A DNA stretch of 64,000 bases from Curtobacterium luteum (GCF_014646995.1 NZ_BMOI01000018.1:1-64000), one strand, 5' to 3'; counted from the stretch's first letter, positions 18,456 to 27,601 are shown. Translations and numbers: made by a program. Notes: a model not told the origin generated them from the letters alone.

Positions 18456-19688
18456 ATGTCGATCCCCAGCGACGTGCGCACGGCGTTCCGGCTCGTGCAA
18501 CGACTCCTGCGGTCGCGGCAGAGCCGGAACCAGCTGGCGCGGCGGCTCCGGACACAGCCGCCTCTCGCTCCCGGGTCCGTCGAGATCGCGGTGTACTTCG
18601 CCGACGGCCCGGTGAACATGTACCAGGTGCGCCAGTGGTACGGCCCCCTGGCCGAGCTGCACGCCGAGCACCCGGTCGCGATCATCTCCCGGAGCCCCGG
18701 CACCATGCTCGCGCTGCTCGACGAGTCGCCCGTGCCCGCGGTCTACGCGCGACAGGTCGTCGACCTCGAGCGCTTCGTCGACGAGCAGGCGCCGAAGATC
18801 GTCCTCTACGTCAACCAGAACGCCCGCAACTTCCAGATGATGCGGTACGGGCGCATGTGGCACGTCTTCGTGAACCACGGCGAGAGCGACAAGATGTACA
18901 TGACGACGAACCAGTTCAAGGCGTACGACTACGCCCTGATCGCCGGCGACGCCGCTCGTGACCGGCTCACCGCAGCGCTCTGGGACTACGACCTCGACGC
19001 CAGGACCATCGCGATCGGCCGGCCCCAGGCGGACCACTTCGCGGCCGACGTGCCCTGGCCGGCGGACGGGCGGACCGTCGTGCTCTACGCGCCGACGTGG
19101 GAGGGCGACCGTGCTGCGGCGGCCTACGGATCGATCGCCAGCCACGGCACGACCATCGCCGACCGGGTGCTCGCGTCGCCCGCACACCGACTCGTGTACC
19201 GGCCGCACCCGCGCTCCGGGGTGCTCGATCCCGAGTACAAGGCTGCGCACGAGCGCATCATCGCGGCGATCTCGGCCGCGAACGCCGCTGACCCGGCCGC
19301 CCACCACGTGTACGACGACGGACCCGGGCTCGGGTGGCAGATCGCCGGGGCGGACGTCGCGATCACGGACATCTCGGCGATGATCTACGACCGGCTCGCC
19401 GTCGGGAAGCCACTCATCGTGACCCGGCCGGTGTCTCCGGACGCGGACGTCGACGAGCGCGGCTACCTCGGGGACGCCAACTGGTTGCTCGCCGCCGAGG
19501 CCGAGGACGTCGTCGCCCGGGTGGACGCCGCGGCGCACGACGCGGAGGAACTCGCGCGGCTCCGGCACTGGGTCGAGCGGTACTTCGGGGACACCACCCC
19601 CGGTGCGGCCACGGCTCGCTTCCACGGCGCGATCGAGCGGCTGCTCGAGCGCTGGCGAACGGTCGCGGCCGAGCACGTCGGGCGCTGA
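18456..19688 (+). CDS. CDP-glycerol glycerophosphotransferase-like enzyme (TagF family)
   Basis: A 410-residue protein resembling the C-terminal domain of TagF/TagB, which polymerise or prime glycerol phosphate in teichoic acid. Family landmarks are NHGESDKMYM (family form HGxxxK), VVLYAPTWEGD, RPHPRSG, and DISAMIYDRLAVGKP near the C-terminus, which binds the CDP part of the donor. The start ATG has GAGGAG 5 nt upstream and lies 8 bp after the preceding stop. The presence of this enzyme with a CDP-alcohol transferase and a TagGH-like exporter is the main reason to read the cluster as teichoic-acid-like. Confidence 0.8.
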   Translation: MSIPSDVRTAFRLVQRLLRSRQSRNQLARRLRTQPPLAPGSVEIAVYFADGPVNMYQVRQWYGPLAELHAEHPVAIISRSPGTMLALLDESPVPAVYARQVVDLERFVDEQAPKIVLYVNQNARNFQMMRYGRMWHVFVNHGESDKMYMTTNQFKAYDYALIAGDAARDRLTAALWDYDLDARTIAIGRPQADHFAADVPWPADGRTVVLYAPTWEGDRAAAAYGSIASHGTTIADRVLASPAHRLVYRPHPRSGVLDPEYKAAHERIIAAISAANAADPAAHHVYDDGPGLGWQIAGADVAITDISAMIYDRLAVGKPLIVTRPVSPDADVDERGYLGDANWLLAAEAEDVVARVDAAAHDAEELARLRHWVERYFGDTTPGAATARFHGAIERLLERWRTVAAEHVGR

Positions 19689-19826
19689 CGGGCAGGGGCG
19701 ACCGCGCCGTGCGTCGACGGGCACGGGGCGACCACCCTGGACAAGGTCGGGCAGGGGCGCGCTGACGGCGTGTGGCGTGTGCCCCGGCGTGCTCCCGGGC
19801 GCGGGCCCCTGCCCGGCACGTCCCGC

Positions 19827-20129
19827 TCATCGACCGGTCGACTCCGCCACCAGCGGCACCCGCCAGAGGTACTCGCTCCGGTCCGGACGCCGCCACCGGA
19901 GCACCACCACGCCGGTGTCGTCCGGTGCCGCCCCGAACACGGCGATCGACAGCGCCCGACCGGGCTCGAGACGACGGACGCCCAGCGGGGGACAGTAGCC
20001 CGAGCCGAGGTGCGTCAGCGTCAGCCCGTCGACCGGTTCCGTGCCGGTGTTGACCAGCCGGTAGCGGCGCGGGGCATCACGGCGGTCGACGTGGAACGGG
20101 ACGCGGTACGCGGTGGTGGTGGGGTGCAT
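19827..20129 (-). CDS. Hypothetical small protein, 100 residues
   Basis: I do not recognise this protein. It is predicted to be soluble and beta-rich, with the segments AYRVPFHV, LVNTGTEPVDGL and VVLRWRRPDRSEYLWRVPL; the pattern resembles a small immunoglobulin-like sandwich. The start at 20129 (MHPTTTAYRV) is preferred over GTG 20138 because TAACGT lies 7 nt upstream. It follows the ABC exporter on the same strand after 115 bp but has its own promoter. Convergent with the TagF-like gene; the 138 bp between hold two GGGCAGGGGC words and one distant GCCCCTGCCC, a weak terminator at best. Confidence 0.55.
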   Translation of the reverse strand: MHPTTTAYRVPFHVDRRDAPRRYRLVNTGTEPVDGLTLTHLGSGYCPPLGVRRLEPGRALSIAVFGAAPDDTGVVVLRWRRPDRSEYLWRVPLVAESTGR

Positions 20130-20136
20130 GCCGGAC

Positions 20137-20142
20137 ACGTTA
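20137..20142 (-). promoter_or_regulatory. -10 hexamer TAACGT, leaderless start of the small hypothetical gene
   Basis: TAACGT on the minus strand lies 7 nt before the ATG at 20129. Confidence 0.5.
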
Positions 20143-20244
20143 GGCGGGGGTGCCGACGCCGACGCCCCCGGGAGGCCGTCGGTCCGACCGGGCTGTGGAG
20201 GGGGCCGGGGCGCGGCCCGTTGTGGAGGAGCGTCGCGCGGGCGG

Positions 20245-21015
20245 TCAGGACGCGGTGTCGGCGTTGTACCGCTCGAGCGCCTCGTCGATCGTGCCGTCGA
20301 ACTGCAGTCGACCCTTGTCGAGGTACAGCCCGCGGTCGCAGAAGCGTCGCAGGTCCTTGTCGCTGTGCGAGACGAAGAACAGTGTGCGGCCGCCGGCGAG
20401 GAGCTCGTCGATGCGCTTGTAGCACTTCTCGCGGAACCCCTTGTCGCCGACCGCGAGGACCTCGTCCACGAGCAGCACCGGCTCGTCGAGGCGCGAGATG
20501 ACGGAGAACGCGATGCGGACCTTCATGCCGCTGGACAGGTGCTTGTACGGGGTGTCGACGAAGTCGCCGATCTCGGCGAACTCGATGATCTCGTCGAACG
20601 CGTCGCGGATCTCGGCCCGCGACATCCCGTGGAGTCCGGCCGTGAGGTAGACGTTGTCGCGCACCGTGAGGTCCCCGACGAACCCGCCGGTGATCTCGAT
20701 GAGGGGAGCGACTCCGGCGCCGACGTGGACCCGGCCCTCGTCGGGGAGCATCACCTGGGCGACCAGCTTGAGCAGCGTCGACTTGCCCTGGCCGTTGCGG
20801 CCGACGACACCGATGGCCTCGCCGGGCTGCACTTCGAAGCTGACGTCGCGGAGCGCCCAGAACTCGTCCGCGCGCTTGCGGCGGTCACGGCCCGCGAAGA
20901 GGTCCTTGAAGCTGCGGCTCGCACGGCGGTTCCGCTTGAACCGGATGCCGGCTCCGCGGACGCTGATCACGGGCGTCGTGGTCGTGCTCGGTCGGGACTG
21001 GTCGGTGGCCGTCAT
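20245..21015 (-). CDS. ABC exporter ATP-binding subunit (TagH-like)
   Basis: A 256-residue ATPase for export of a lipid-linked polysaccharide or teichoic acid. Walker A is VGRNGQGKST (residues 71-80), Walker B VLLVDEVLAVGD, the signature region HLSSGMKVRIAFS, and the H-loop FVSHSDKD. A basic N-terminal insert (RFKRNRRASRSFKDLF) before EFWALRDVSF is typical of this subfamily. It has no C-terminal carbohydrate-binding extension. The start ATG overlaps the permease stop (TGATG). Confidence 0.88.
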   Translation of the reverse strand: MTATDQSRPSTTTTPVISVRGAGIRFKRNRRASRSFKDLFAGRDRRKRADEFWALRDVSFEVQPGEAIGVVGRNGQGKSTLLKLVAQVMLPDEGRVHVGAGVAPLIEITGGFVGDLTVRDNVYLTAGLHGMSRAEIRDAFDEIIEFAEIGDFVDTPYKHLSSGMKVRIAFSVISRLDEPVLLVDEVLAVGDKGFREKCYKRIDELLAGGRTLFFVSHSDKDLRRFCDRGLYLDKGRLQFDGTIDEALERYNADTAS

Positions 21016-21839
21016 CAGAGCTCCTTGAGGACGCGGTGCTCGCTGCGCCGGAACACGACGAGCCCGATCAGCAGCACGACCACCGTGACCACGGTCGAAC
21101 TCGCCACCTCGAGCCAGTGCAGCTGGCTGGGGAAGAACGCGGACCTGTAGATCCCGATGATCCCGGACAGCGGGTTGAGCGCCATGAGGTCGCGGAAGCG
21201 CTCGGGCAGTGCGGACGTGCCGTAGATGATCGGCGACGCGTAGAAGAGGAACCGCAGGACGAGCTTCACGGCGCGCTCGAGGTCGCGGAAGAACACCACG
21301 AGCGGTGCGACGATGAGGCCGAGCCCGTAGATGAGCCCGCACTGCAGGACGATCGCGAGCGGGTAGAGCAGGACCTCCCAGTGCACGCGTGCCCCGGTCG
21401 CGAGCACGAAGATCGCGAGGACGGGCAGGCTCAGGACGAACTCGATGCCCTTCGACGCGTCGATCCGGGCCACCCAGATGCTCCGCGGGATGGTCGTCGA
21501 GCGGATGAGCTTCGCCTCGCTCGTGAACGCACGGGTGGAGTCGGACACCGCCCCCGTGAACCACATCCACGGCAGAAGCGCGGAGAGCAGGAAGACGATG
21601 TACGGCTCTTCGCCGACCTTGCCGCGGTGGAACACCTGTGTGAAGACGAACCAGTAGATGGCCGACATCACGAGCGGGTCGAGGATGGACCAGAAGTACC
21701 CGAGCGCCGACGTCGAGTACCGCACGCGCAGGTCGCGGACGGTCAGCAGCCAGAGCGCATGACGGTAGCGCCGACCGGCGCTGCGGCTGGCCATGGGGGC
21801 AGCAGCCGCGGGCACGGTCGGCGCACTCGCTGTGGTCAC
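21015..21839 (-). CDS. ABC exporter membrane subunit (TagG-like, ABC-2 type)
   Basis: A 274-residue ABC-2 permease with six hydrophobic segments, beginning ALWLLTVRDLRVRYSTSALGYFWSILDPL, a classic TagG/RfbA polysaccharide-export opening. The GTG at 21839 is preceded by GGAGGG at 7 nt, better than the internal ATG at 21793. It is coupled to the ATPase gene downstream and lies 41 bp after the nucleotidyltransferase gene, so the three probably form one transcript, divergent in direction from the four biosynthesis genes it serves. Confidence 0.88.
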   Translation of the reverse strand: MTTASAPTVPAAAAPMASRSAGRRYRHALWLLTVRDLRVRYSTSALGYFWSILDPLVMSAIYWFVFTQVFHRGKVGEEPYIVFLLSALLPWMWFTGAVSDSTRAFTSEAKLIRSTTIPRSIWVARIDASKGIEFVLSLPVLAIFVLATGARVHWEVLLYPLAIVLQCGLIYGLGLIVAPLVVFFRDLERAVKLVLRFLFYASPIIYGTSALPERFRDLMALNPLSGIIGIYRSAFFPSQLHWLEVASSTVVTVVVLLIGLVVFRRSEHRVLKEL

Positions 21840-21880
21840 GGTTTCCCTCCGGGCGGAACCGCCGAGGGGGTGGGGGCCGT

Positions 21881-22576
21881 TCAGGCGAACAGGTTGTTCG
21901 CGCGCTCGAGGTCCTCGGCGAAGTCGATCTCGACCGCGTAGAGGTCCGAGATGTCGACCGGCGACCAGCGTAGCCCGTCCTCGGCGATGGCAGCCTCGAT
22001 GCCGCCCTCGAAGTACTCCTGGTCGTCCACCCGGCCCAGCTGGCGGATGAGCGCCTGCTTGTCGGCGGCGGAGACGTAGTTGATCCCGACGGCCTCGCCG
22101 AGACCACCGACGACCTGCTTCGACAGCTTCTCGATGAAGCCCTCGGCGTCGACCGTGTACTTGACCTCTTCGTCGGAGACCTTCTCGGTGTTGACGCTCA
22201 CGAACGAGCGGTCCTCGTCGATCATGTCGGCGGCCCGGACGAGGGCGCGCGGGTCGAAGACGACGTCGCCGTTCATCCACAGCACGCCGCTCTTGCCCGT
22301 GGCCTTGAGCGCACGGAGCAGGCTCTTCGAGGTGTTCGTGGAGTCGTAGGACTCGTTGTAGACGAAGTTCGCCTGCGGGAAGGCCTCGACGATGTACTCC
22401 GACTTGTAGCCGACGACGATCGTCACGCGAGCACTCGAACCGAACGCGGCGCGGATGTTGTCGAACTGCTGCTGCATGATGGTGCGGCCGTCGGAGAGCT
22501 CCGTCAGCGGCTTCGGCAGGCTGCGCCCGAGGCGGCTGCCCATCCCCGCGGCGAGGATGACGATCTGCGTGGTCAT
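21881..22576 (-). CDS. Sugar/alcohol-phosphate cytidylyltransferase-like nucleotidyltransferase
   Basis: A 231-residue nucleotidyltransferase with the pyrophosphorylase signature AAGMGSRLGRSLPKPL (residues 9-24), the product-site MNGDVVFD and a metal-ligand segment AVEIDFAEDLE at the end. The short length and form match LicC (CTP:phosphocholine) and inositol-1-phosphate cytidylyltransferases better than glucose-1-phosphate enzymes. With the CDP-alcohol phosphotransferase of the same cluster it could activate the alcohol phosphate. RBS AAGGGA before the ATG. Confidence 0.8.
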   Translation of the reverse strand: MTTQIVILAAGMGSRLGRSLPKPLTELSDGRTIMQQQFDNIRAAFGSSARVTIVVGYKSEYIVEAFPQANFVYNESYDSTNTSKSLLRALKATGKSGVLWMNGDVVFDPRALVRAADMIDEDRSFVSVNTEKVSDEEVKYTVDAEGFIEKLSKQVVGGLGEAVGINYVSAADKQALIRQLGRVDDQEYFEGGIEAAIAEDGLRWSPVDISDLYAVEIDFAEDLERANNLFA

Positions 22577-22898
22577 GCTGGTCCCTTCTGGTGTCCGCCC
22601 GCGCGCCTGTGGGGCACGGGCGGGCCTCGTCGAGTCTGCTCCCGCCGGATCGGGGTCGGCCGTGAACCCTCGCTTCTCGGATCAGACTCCCAGCGCGGGC
22701 TGCATCACGTTGGCCGGCCCGGGCGGGTTTCCAAGTGGTGAACACTTCGGCGTGCCCTGGTGAATGATACGGAACGAGCGCCTTCCGGGGTACACCGCGC
22801 GGGGCTTCGTTCCCGGATCGTGACCCTCGACCGGGCGACGCGCGGGGCGGGACCGGGGCGGTCGCCACCCTGTGGCAGACGGTTGGTACGGTGGGGCG
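22577..22898. other. Intergenic region between divergent genes, no gene seen
   Basis: This 322-bp stretch contains a TATCAT hexamer on the minus strand near 22765, a plausible -10 for the exporter operon, and the motif AAGTG-GTGAA-CACTT (22733-22747), a short inverted repeat. GGTGAA occurs twice about 20 bp apart. No coding frame with good start and codon use was found. The far end carries the leaderless promoter of the next gene. Confidence 0.5.
22887..22892 (+). promoter_or_regulatory. -10 hexamer TACGGT, leaderless start of the ABC ATPase gene
   Basis: TACGGT is followed by 6 nt and the ATG at 22899. Confidence 0.55.
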
Positions 22899-24233
22899 AT
22901 GGCCGCAGGAACAGACGACGAGGACGTGTACGCGACGTCCGACGCTGCCTGGCTGACCGAGGCCGACAGCGACACGGGGGACGACGGTGACACGCCGCAC
23001 GACAGCGACACGGACGACGGGGAAGCGCGTGGCGCTCCCGTCGACGACGAGATGACCGACGACGCGGGCACGGACGCGGGGACGATCGCCACGGACACGG
23101 CTCCCACCGAGCCGGGTACGGACACGACCGGCACCGGCACGACGACCGGTTCGGAGACGTCGCCCGCGGCGACGGCGTCCACGGGCGGTTCCGCGGCGGC
23201 CGATCGCGTCCCGACCGCCAGCGCGAAGCGGCCGGGGAACCAGCGCGGTGGCAAGGGCCGCGCGAAGCGACCCGCCGGCGCGGGGGCCCGGATCGACGGC
23301 GGCCGGCCCGACACGGACCGATCGGACTCGGATCGGCCCGACGCGGCCCGGCCCGGGTCGGACCCGGCCGGAGCGGCGGCGGCCGAGTCGACCGCCGCGG
23401 CCACCGTCCCGACGAAGAAGCGCGCACCGCGCAGCCCCGCCGCGAAGCGCCCGCAGGCCGCGGCACCGAAGCAGCCGGTCGTGCTCCGCGCCGAGGGCCT
23501 CGTCAAGCGGTACGGCCACACCCTCGCCGTCGACGAGGTGGACCTCGAGATCCGCCAGGGGTCGATCTTCGGTGTGGTCGGCCCGAACGGCGCCGGCAAG
23601 ACCACCACGCTCTCGATGGTCACCGGCCTGCTGCGTCCCGACGCCGGCACGGTGACCGTGCTCGACCACGACGTCTGGGCCGACCCGACCGCGGCCAAGC
23701 GCAGCCTGGGCGTCCTGCCGGACCGGCTGCGCCTGTTCGACCGCCTCACCGGTGGCCAGCTGCTCTACTACTCGGCCACGCTCCGTGGCCTCGACGGCGC
23801 GACAGCCCGTGAGCGCAGTGCCGACCTCGCCGAGGCCTTCGGACTGGGCGAGGCCCTCGGACGCCAGGTCGCCGACTACTCGGTCGGCATGGCGAAGAAG
23901 ATCGCCCTCGCCGCGACGCTCATCCACTCGCCGCGAGTGCTCGTCCTCGACGAGCCGTTCGAGTCGGTGGACCCCGTGAGCGCGGCCACGATCACCGAGA
24001 TCCTGCGTCGCTACACCGCCGGTGGCTGCACGGTGGTCCTCTCCAGCCACTCGATGGAACTGGTGCAGCGGACGTGCGACTCGGTCGCGATCATCGTCGG
24101 CGGCAAGGTCCTCGCATCGGGGACGATGGCGCAGGTCCGCGGGCGCAAGAGCCTCGAGGACAAGTTCGTCGAACTCGCGGGCGGCCGCGTCGTCGCAGAG
24201 AGCATGGAATGGTTGCACAGCTTCTCCGGCTGA
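22899..24233 (+). CDS. ABC transporter ATP-binding protein with long disordered N-terminus
   Basis: A 444-residue ATPase of the ABC-2 drug/lipid export class. The ABC domain begins near residue 196 (VLRAEGLVKRYGHTLAVDEV), with Walker A GPNGAGKTTTL (Lys234), signature VADYSVGMAKK, Walker B VLVLDEPFESVDP and H-loop LSSHSMELV. The first 195 residues are low complexity: acidic and Thr-rich at first, then Ala/Pro/Lys/Arg-rich, with a repeated DRSDSDRPDAARPGSDP-like stretch. Such an extension is unusual for this class. The stop overlaps the permease gene by 25 bp. Confidence 0.85.
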   Translation: MAAGTDDEDVYATSDAAWLTEADSDTGDDGDTPHDSDTDDGEARGAPVDDEMTDDAGTDAGTIATDTAPTEPGTDTTGTGTTTGSETSPAATASTGGSAAADRVPTASAKRPGNQRGGKGRAKRPAGAGARIDGGRPDTDRSDSDRPDAARPGSDPAGAAAAESTAAATVPTKKRAPRSPAAKRPQAAAPKQPVVLRAEGLVKRYGHTLAVDEVDLEIRQGSIFGVVGPNGAGKTTTLSMVTGLLRPDAGTVTVLDHDVWADPTAAKRSLGVLPDRLRLFDRLTGGQLLYYSATLRGLDGATARERSADLAEAFGLGEALGRQVADYSVGMAKKIALAATLIHSPRVLVLDEPFESVDPVSAATITEILRRYTAGGCTVVLSSHSMELVQRTCDSVAIIVGGKVLASGTMAQVRGRKSLEDKFVELAGGRVVAESMEWLHSFSG

Positions 24234-25780
24234 GGGCCGACCTGCTCGCCGGCGAGGTCCGGGGGAGCGCCCGGCGCTCGGTACTGGTCGTGCTCGGCAG
24301 CCTCGTGGGGCTGCTGGTCGCGGTGGGCATCGCCGTCGTGGCCGCAGGGCTCCGCACGGCCGACCCCGAATCGGCCAGGGCCGTCGTCGTGCCGGTCGGC
24401 ACACTCGCCACGTTCGGCTTCACGGTCGTCCCGCTCGTGGTCGGTCGCAGCGACCAGTTCGACCCGCGGCGCTTCGCCGTGTTCGGGATCGGGCGGAAGG
24501 ACCTCACGGTCGGCCTGTTCGTCGCGGGACTCGTCGGTGTGCCGGTCGTCGCCGTGGCGATCGTCGCCGTCGGGCAGTCCGTCACCTGGATGCGCGGAGG
24601 CGGCACCGCCGTGCTCGGCGTCGTCGGAGGCCTGCTGGCCATCGCGACCTGCGCACTGCTCGTCCGTGTCGGGTGCACGGCCGGCTCCCGCCTCATCGGC
24701 CAGCACCGGACCCGGGACGCCGGCTGGCTCGTCGCGCTCGTCATCGTGGTGCTCGGCATCCCCACCGTGTCGCTCCTCCTCGACAGCGGCTGGATCGACC
24801 CGGTCGGTGTCGAGACGCAGCGGGTCGCGGGCATCGCGGGCTGGACGCCGTGGGGTGCGGCGTGGGCCGTCCCGGCGGACGTCGCCGTCGGTGACGTCGG
24901 TACCGGGCTCCTCAAGCTCCTCGTCGCGGTCGCTGTCCTCGCCCTCCTCGCCTGGGCGTGGTGGGCGCAGGTAGGACATGCGCTCGAGACCGTGGAGACC
25001 CGGACGCGGAGCCGCCGGTACCGCGGGCTCGGGTGGTTCGACCGCCTCGGGTCGACACCGGTCGCCGCGGTCGCGGCACGCGCCCTGACCTACTGGGGTC
25101 GTGACCCCCGCTACCGGACCTCGTACCTCGTCCTCGTGTTCGTCCCGATCGTCGTCATCCCGCTCGGGGTCGCCGGCGTGCCCTGGCACTGGACCGCGCT
25201 CGTGCCGCTGCCGCTGATGGCGCTCATCGCCGGGTTCCTGCCGCACAACGACGTGTCGTACGACAACACCGCCGTGTGGTTGCACGTCGCCTCCGGCGCG
25301 CCCGGGTGGAGCGACCGCCTCGGCCGGGTCGTCCCCGTCCTGACCGTCGGGCTCCCGGCGCTCGTCGCGGGTTCGGCCGTGTCCGCGTGGCTCTTCGGCG
25401 ACTGGATCGCGTTCCCGGTGCTGACCGGGGTCGGCGCCGCCGCGCTCCTGTCGGGCCTCGGGCTGTCGAGCGTCGTGTCCGTCCTGCTCCCGTACCCGAC
25501 GGTCCGGCCGGGCGACCACCCCTTCCAGCAGCCGCAGGCGGCCGGGGTCACCGCGACCGTCGCACAGTCGGTCATGGTGATCGGGACGGTGCTGTGCTCC
25601 GTGCCGGCCGGATGGCTCGGCGTCCTCGCCCTCCGCGACGGTCCCGACCCGTGGGCGGTCGCGACGGTCGTCGTCGGTGCGGCCGTCGGCGTGCTGGTCC
25701 TGGTGGTCGGCGTGGCGGTCGGTGGCCGCGCCTTCGACCGCCGAGGGCCGGACCTGCTGGCAGCCGCCCAGCGCAACTGA
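24209..25780 (+). CDS. ABC transporter membrane subunit
   Basis: A 523-residue polytopic protein with about twelve hydrophobic segments, starting MVAQLLRLRADLLAGEVRGS. It overlaps the ATPase gene by 25 bp, so the pair forms one transporter, very likely an exporter. The substrate is unknown; no resistance or biosynthesis genes are adjacent. The ATG at 24209 is chosen because it is the first start consistent with the overlap and the hydrophobic profile; a strong RBS is absent. Confidence 0.78.
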   Translation: MVAQLLRLRADLLAGEVRGSARRSVLVVLGSLVGLLVAVGIAVVAAGLRTADPESARAVVVPVGTLATFGFTVVPLVVGRSDQFDPRRFAVFGIGRKDLTVGLFVAGLVGVPVVAVAIVAVGQSVTWMRGGGTAVLGVVGGLLAIATCALLVRVGCTAGSRLIGQHRTRDAGWLVALVIVVLGIPTVSLLLDSGWIDPVGVETQRVAGIAGWTPWGAAWAVPADVAVGDVGTGLLKLLVAVAVLALLAWAWWAQVGHALETVETRTRSRRYRGLGWFDRLGSTPVAAVAARALTYWGRDPRYRTSYLVLVFVPIVVIPLGVAGVPWHWTALVPLPLMALIAGFLPHNDVSYDNTAVWLHVASGAPGWSDRLGRVVPVLTVGLPALVAGSAVSAWLFGDWIAFPVLTGVGAAALLSGLGLSSVVSVLLPYPTVRPGDHPFQQPQAAGVTATVAQSVMVIGTVLCSVPAGWLGVLALRDGPDPWAVATVVVGAAVGVLVLVVGVAVGGRAFDRRGPDLLAAAQRN

Positions 25781-25793
25781 CGCCCGGCGGACC

Positions 25794-25921
25794 CGCCGAC
25801 CGGCGCGACCCGACGGTCGCCCCCGGCGCAGCGCGGCCGCCGACCGACGCGACCCGACGGTCGCCCCCGGCGCAGCGCAGCCGCCGACCGACGCGACCCG
25901 ACGGTCGCCCCCGGCGCGACG
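25794..25921. repeat. 44-bp tandem repeat, about three copies
   Basis: The word GCGACCCGACGGTCGC starts at 25805, 25849 and 25893, a period of 44 bp. The unit has two short dyads, GCGACC...GGTCGC and CGCCCCCGGCG. It lies in the 239-bp gap between the ABC permease and the DUF3039 gene. Confidence 0.85.
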
Positions 25922-25932
25922 GCACCGGACAA

Positions 25933-25976
25933 CGGCCGGGAGGCGCGTGGCGGCCCCGCCCCGCGCCTCCCGGCCG
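25933..25976 (+). terminator. Hairpin after the tandem repeat (GGGAGGC family)
   Basis: Perfect 15-bp arms CGGCCGGGAGGCGCG and CGCGCCTCCCGGCCG across a 14-nt loop. Probable terminator of the ABC operon. Confidence 0.75.
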
Positions 25977-26007
25977 ACCGTCCGTCGCGGCCCGGACGCG
26001 CGCGTCG

Positions 26008-26013
26008 TACCCT
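26008..26013 (+). promoter_or_regulatory. -10 hexamer TACCCT, leaderless start of the DUF3039 gene
   Basis: TACCCT is followed by 6 nt and the ATG at 26020. Confidence 0.55.
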
Positions 26014-26019
26014 GGACCC

Positions 26020-26280
26020 ATGAGCATGACGGAACCCGGTGGCGGCCTCGACGTGATGGACCGCGAGCTCGAGAAGCTCCTCGAGGACGAGGGGATCGAG
26101 CCCGGCGATCACGAGCGGTTCTCGCACTACGTGAAGAAGGACAAGATCCTCGAGTCGGCGCTCAGCGGCAAGCCCGTCAAGGCGCTGTGCGGCAAGAAGT
26201 GGATCCCCGGGCGCGACCCGGAGAAGTTCCCGGTCTGCCCCGATTGCAAGAAGATCTACGAGCGCATGAAGGCGGAGTAG
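26020..26280 (+). CDS. DUF3039 small protein
   Basis: An 86-residue actinobacterial protein of unknown function. It is charged and carries a probable zinc site: KALCGKKWIPGRD and VCPDCKKIYERM give three cysteines (C, CxxC). No membrane segment. Proteins of this family often lie beside pncB in actinobacteria, as here (convergent, 24 bp apart), but no link to NAD metabolism is demonstrated by sequence. Confidence 0.82.
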   Translation: MSMTEPGGGLDVMDRELEKLLEDEGIEPGDHERFSHYVKKDKILESALSGKPVKALCGKKWIPGRDPEKFPVCPDCKKIYERMKAE

Positions 26281-26304
26281 TCCGCCGAACGACACGATCG
26301 CCGG

Positions 26305-27594
26305 TCAGATGACCAGCGTGGGGATGGCCGGGTCGCCCCGTCCGATGCGAGCAGCATCGGCAGGGAGCTCGGCCTTCGCCATCCGGTGGTGCTTGCGGGC
26401 CGCCTCCACGCCGGCGCTCCCGAGGAAGGCTGGGTCGACCTCGCCGTCCGTGACCACCGGGACGAGCAGCGGCCGTTCGTCCGGCCCGACCGCGCCCTGG
26501 GTCAGGACCACCTCGGCGGTGGCCACGCCGTTGCGGAGCCGCCGTCCGGCCTCCTTGCGGCCGCCGGTCGACGCCTTGTCGGCGGACTTCTTCGCGACCG
26601 GGACCCAGGCCTCGTCGGCCGCGTCGCGGTGTGCCACGAGCTTGAACACCATGCCGGCAGCCGGGTGCCCGGAACCGGAGACCACCGAGGTGCCGACGCC
26701 GTAGGAGTCGACCGGCGCTGCCCGGAGCGCCGCGATCGTGTACTCGTCGAGGTCGTTCGTCACCGTGATCTTCGTCCCGGTGGCGCCGAGCCGGTCGAGC
26801 TGCGCGCGGACCGCGGCGACGACGGACGGCAGGTCACCGGAGTCGATGCGCACGGCACCGAGCTTGCCGTCGGTGAGGCGGACCGCGGTCTCCACGGCCG
26901 CTTCGATGTCGTAGGTGTCGACGAGGAGGGTCGTCCCCTCGCCGAGGGCGTCGAGCTGGGAGCGGAACGCGGCCTCCTCCGAGTCGTGCAGGAGCGTGAA
27001 CGCGTGCGCGGCGGTGCCCATCGTCGGGATGCCCCACGTGCGACCGGCCTCGAGGTTGCTCGTCGCGCCGAACCCGGCGATGTACGCGGCGCGGGCGGCG
27101 GCGACCGCGTTCCACTCGCCCGTGCGGCGGGAGCCCATCTCGGCGAGGGGGCGGTGGTCGGCGGCGGACACCATGCGCGCGGCGGCGCTCGCGATCGCGG
27201 AGTCCGCGTTGCAGATGCTCAGTGCGAGGGTCTCGAGGACGACGGCCTCGGCGAAGGTGCCCTCGATCTGGAGGACGGGCGAGTTCGGGAAGAAGACCTC
27301 GCCCTCGCGGTAGGCGCGGACGTTCCCGGTGAAGCGGTAGTCGGCGAGCCAGCGTGCCGTGCCCGCGTCGATGACGCCGCGGTCGCGGAGGAAGCCGATC
27401 TCCTCGTCACCGAAGCGGAAGTCGCCGAGTGCGGTGAGGAACCGGCCGAGGCCCGCCGCGACGCCGTAGCGGCGTCCGTCCGGCAGCCGTCGGGTGAACA
27501 CCTCGAACACGCACCGACGGTCGGCGGTGCCGTCCTTCAGTGCGGCGTCCACCATGGTGAGTTCGTACTGGTCCGTGAGGAGCGCGCTGGTCAC
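26305..27594 (-). CDS. pncB: Nicotinate phosphoribosyltransferase
   Basis: A 429-residue enzyme that makes nicotinate mononucleotide from nicotinate and PRPP in NAD salvage. Visible features are [10 protein letters not shown] at the start, [22 protein letters not shown] in the middle, VRIDSGDL, and the phosphate-binding [14 protein letters not shown]. The start is the GTG at 27594: TAGTGT lies exactly 7 nt upstream (leaderless). Any longer frame runs through a non-coding repeat array. The synteny pncB-murI-rph-rdgB is shared with M. tuberculosis Rv1330c-Rv1341. Confidence 0.92.
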   Translation of the reverse strand: MTSALLTDQYELTMVDAALKDGTADRRCVFEVFTRRLPDGRRYGVAAGLGRFLTALGDFRFGDEEIGFLRDRGVIDAGTARWLADYRFTGNVRAYREGEVFFPNSPVLQIEGTFAEAVVLETLALSICNADSAIASAAARMVSAADHRPLAEMGSRRTGEWNAVAAARAAYIAGFGATSNLEAGRTWGIPTMGTAAHAFTLLHDSEEAAFRSQLDALGEGTTLLVDTYDIEAAVETAVRLTDGKLGAVRIDSGDLPSVVAAVRAQLDRLGATGTKITVTNDLDEYTIAALRAAPVDSYGVGTSVVSGSGHPAAGMVFKLVAHRDAADEAWVPVAKKSADKASTGGRKEAGRRLRNGVATAEVVLTQGAVGPDERPLLVPVVTDGEVDPAFLGSAGVEAARKHHRMAKAELPADAARIGRGDPAIPTLVI

Positions 27595-27601
27595 CTCCCC
27601 G

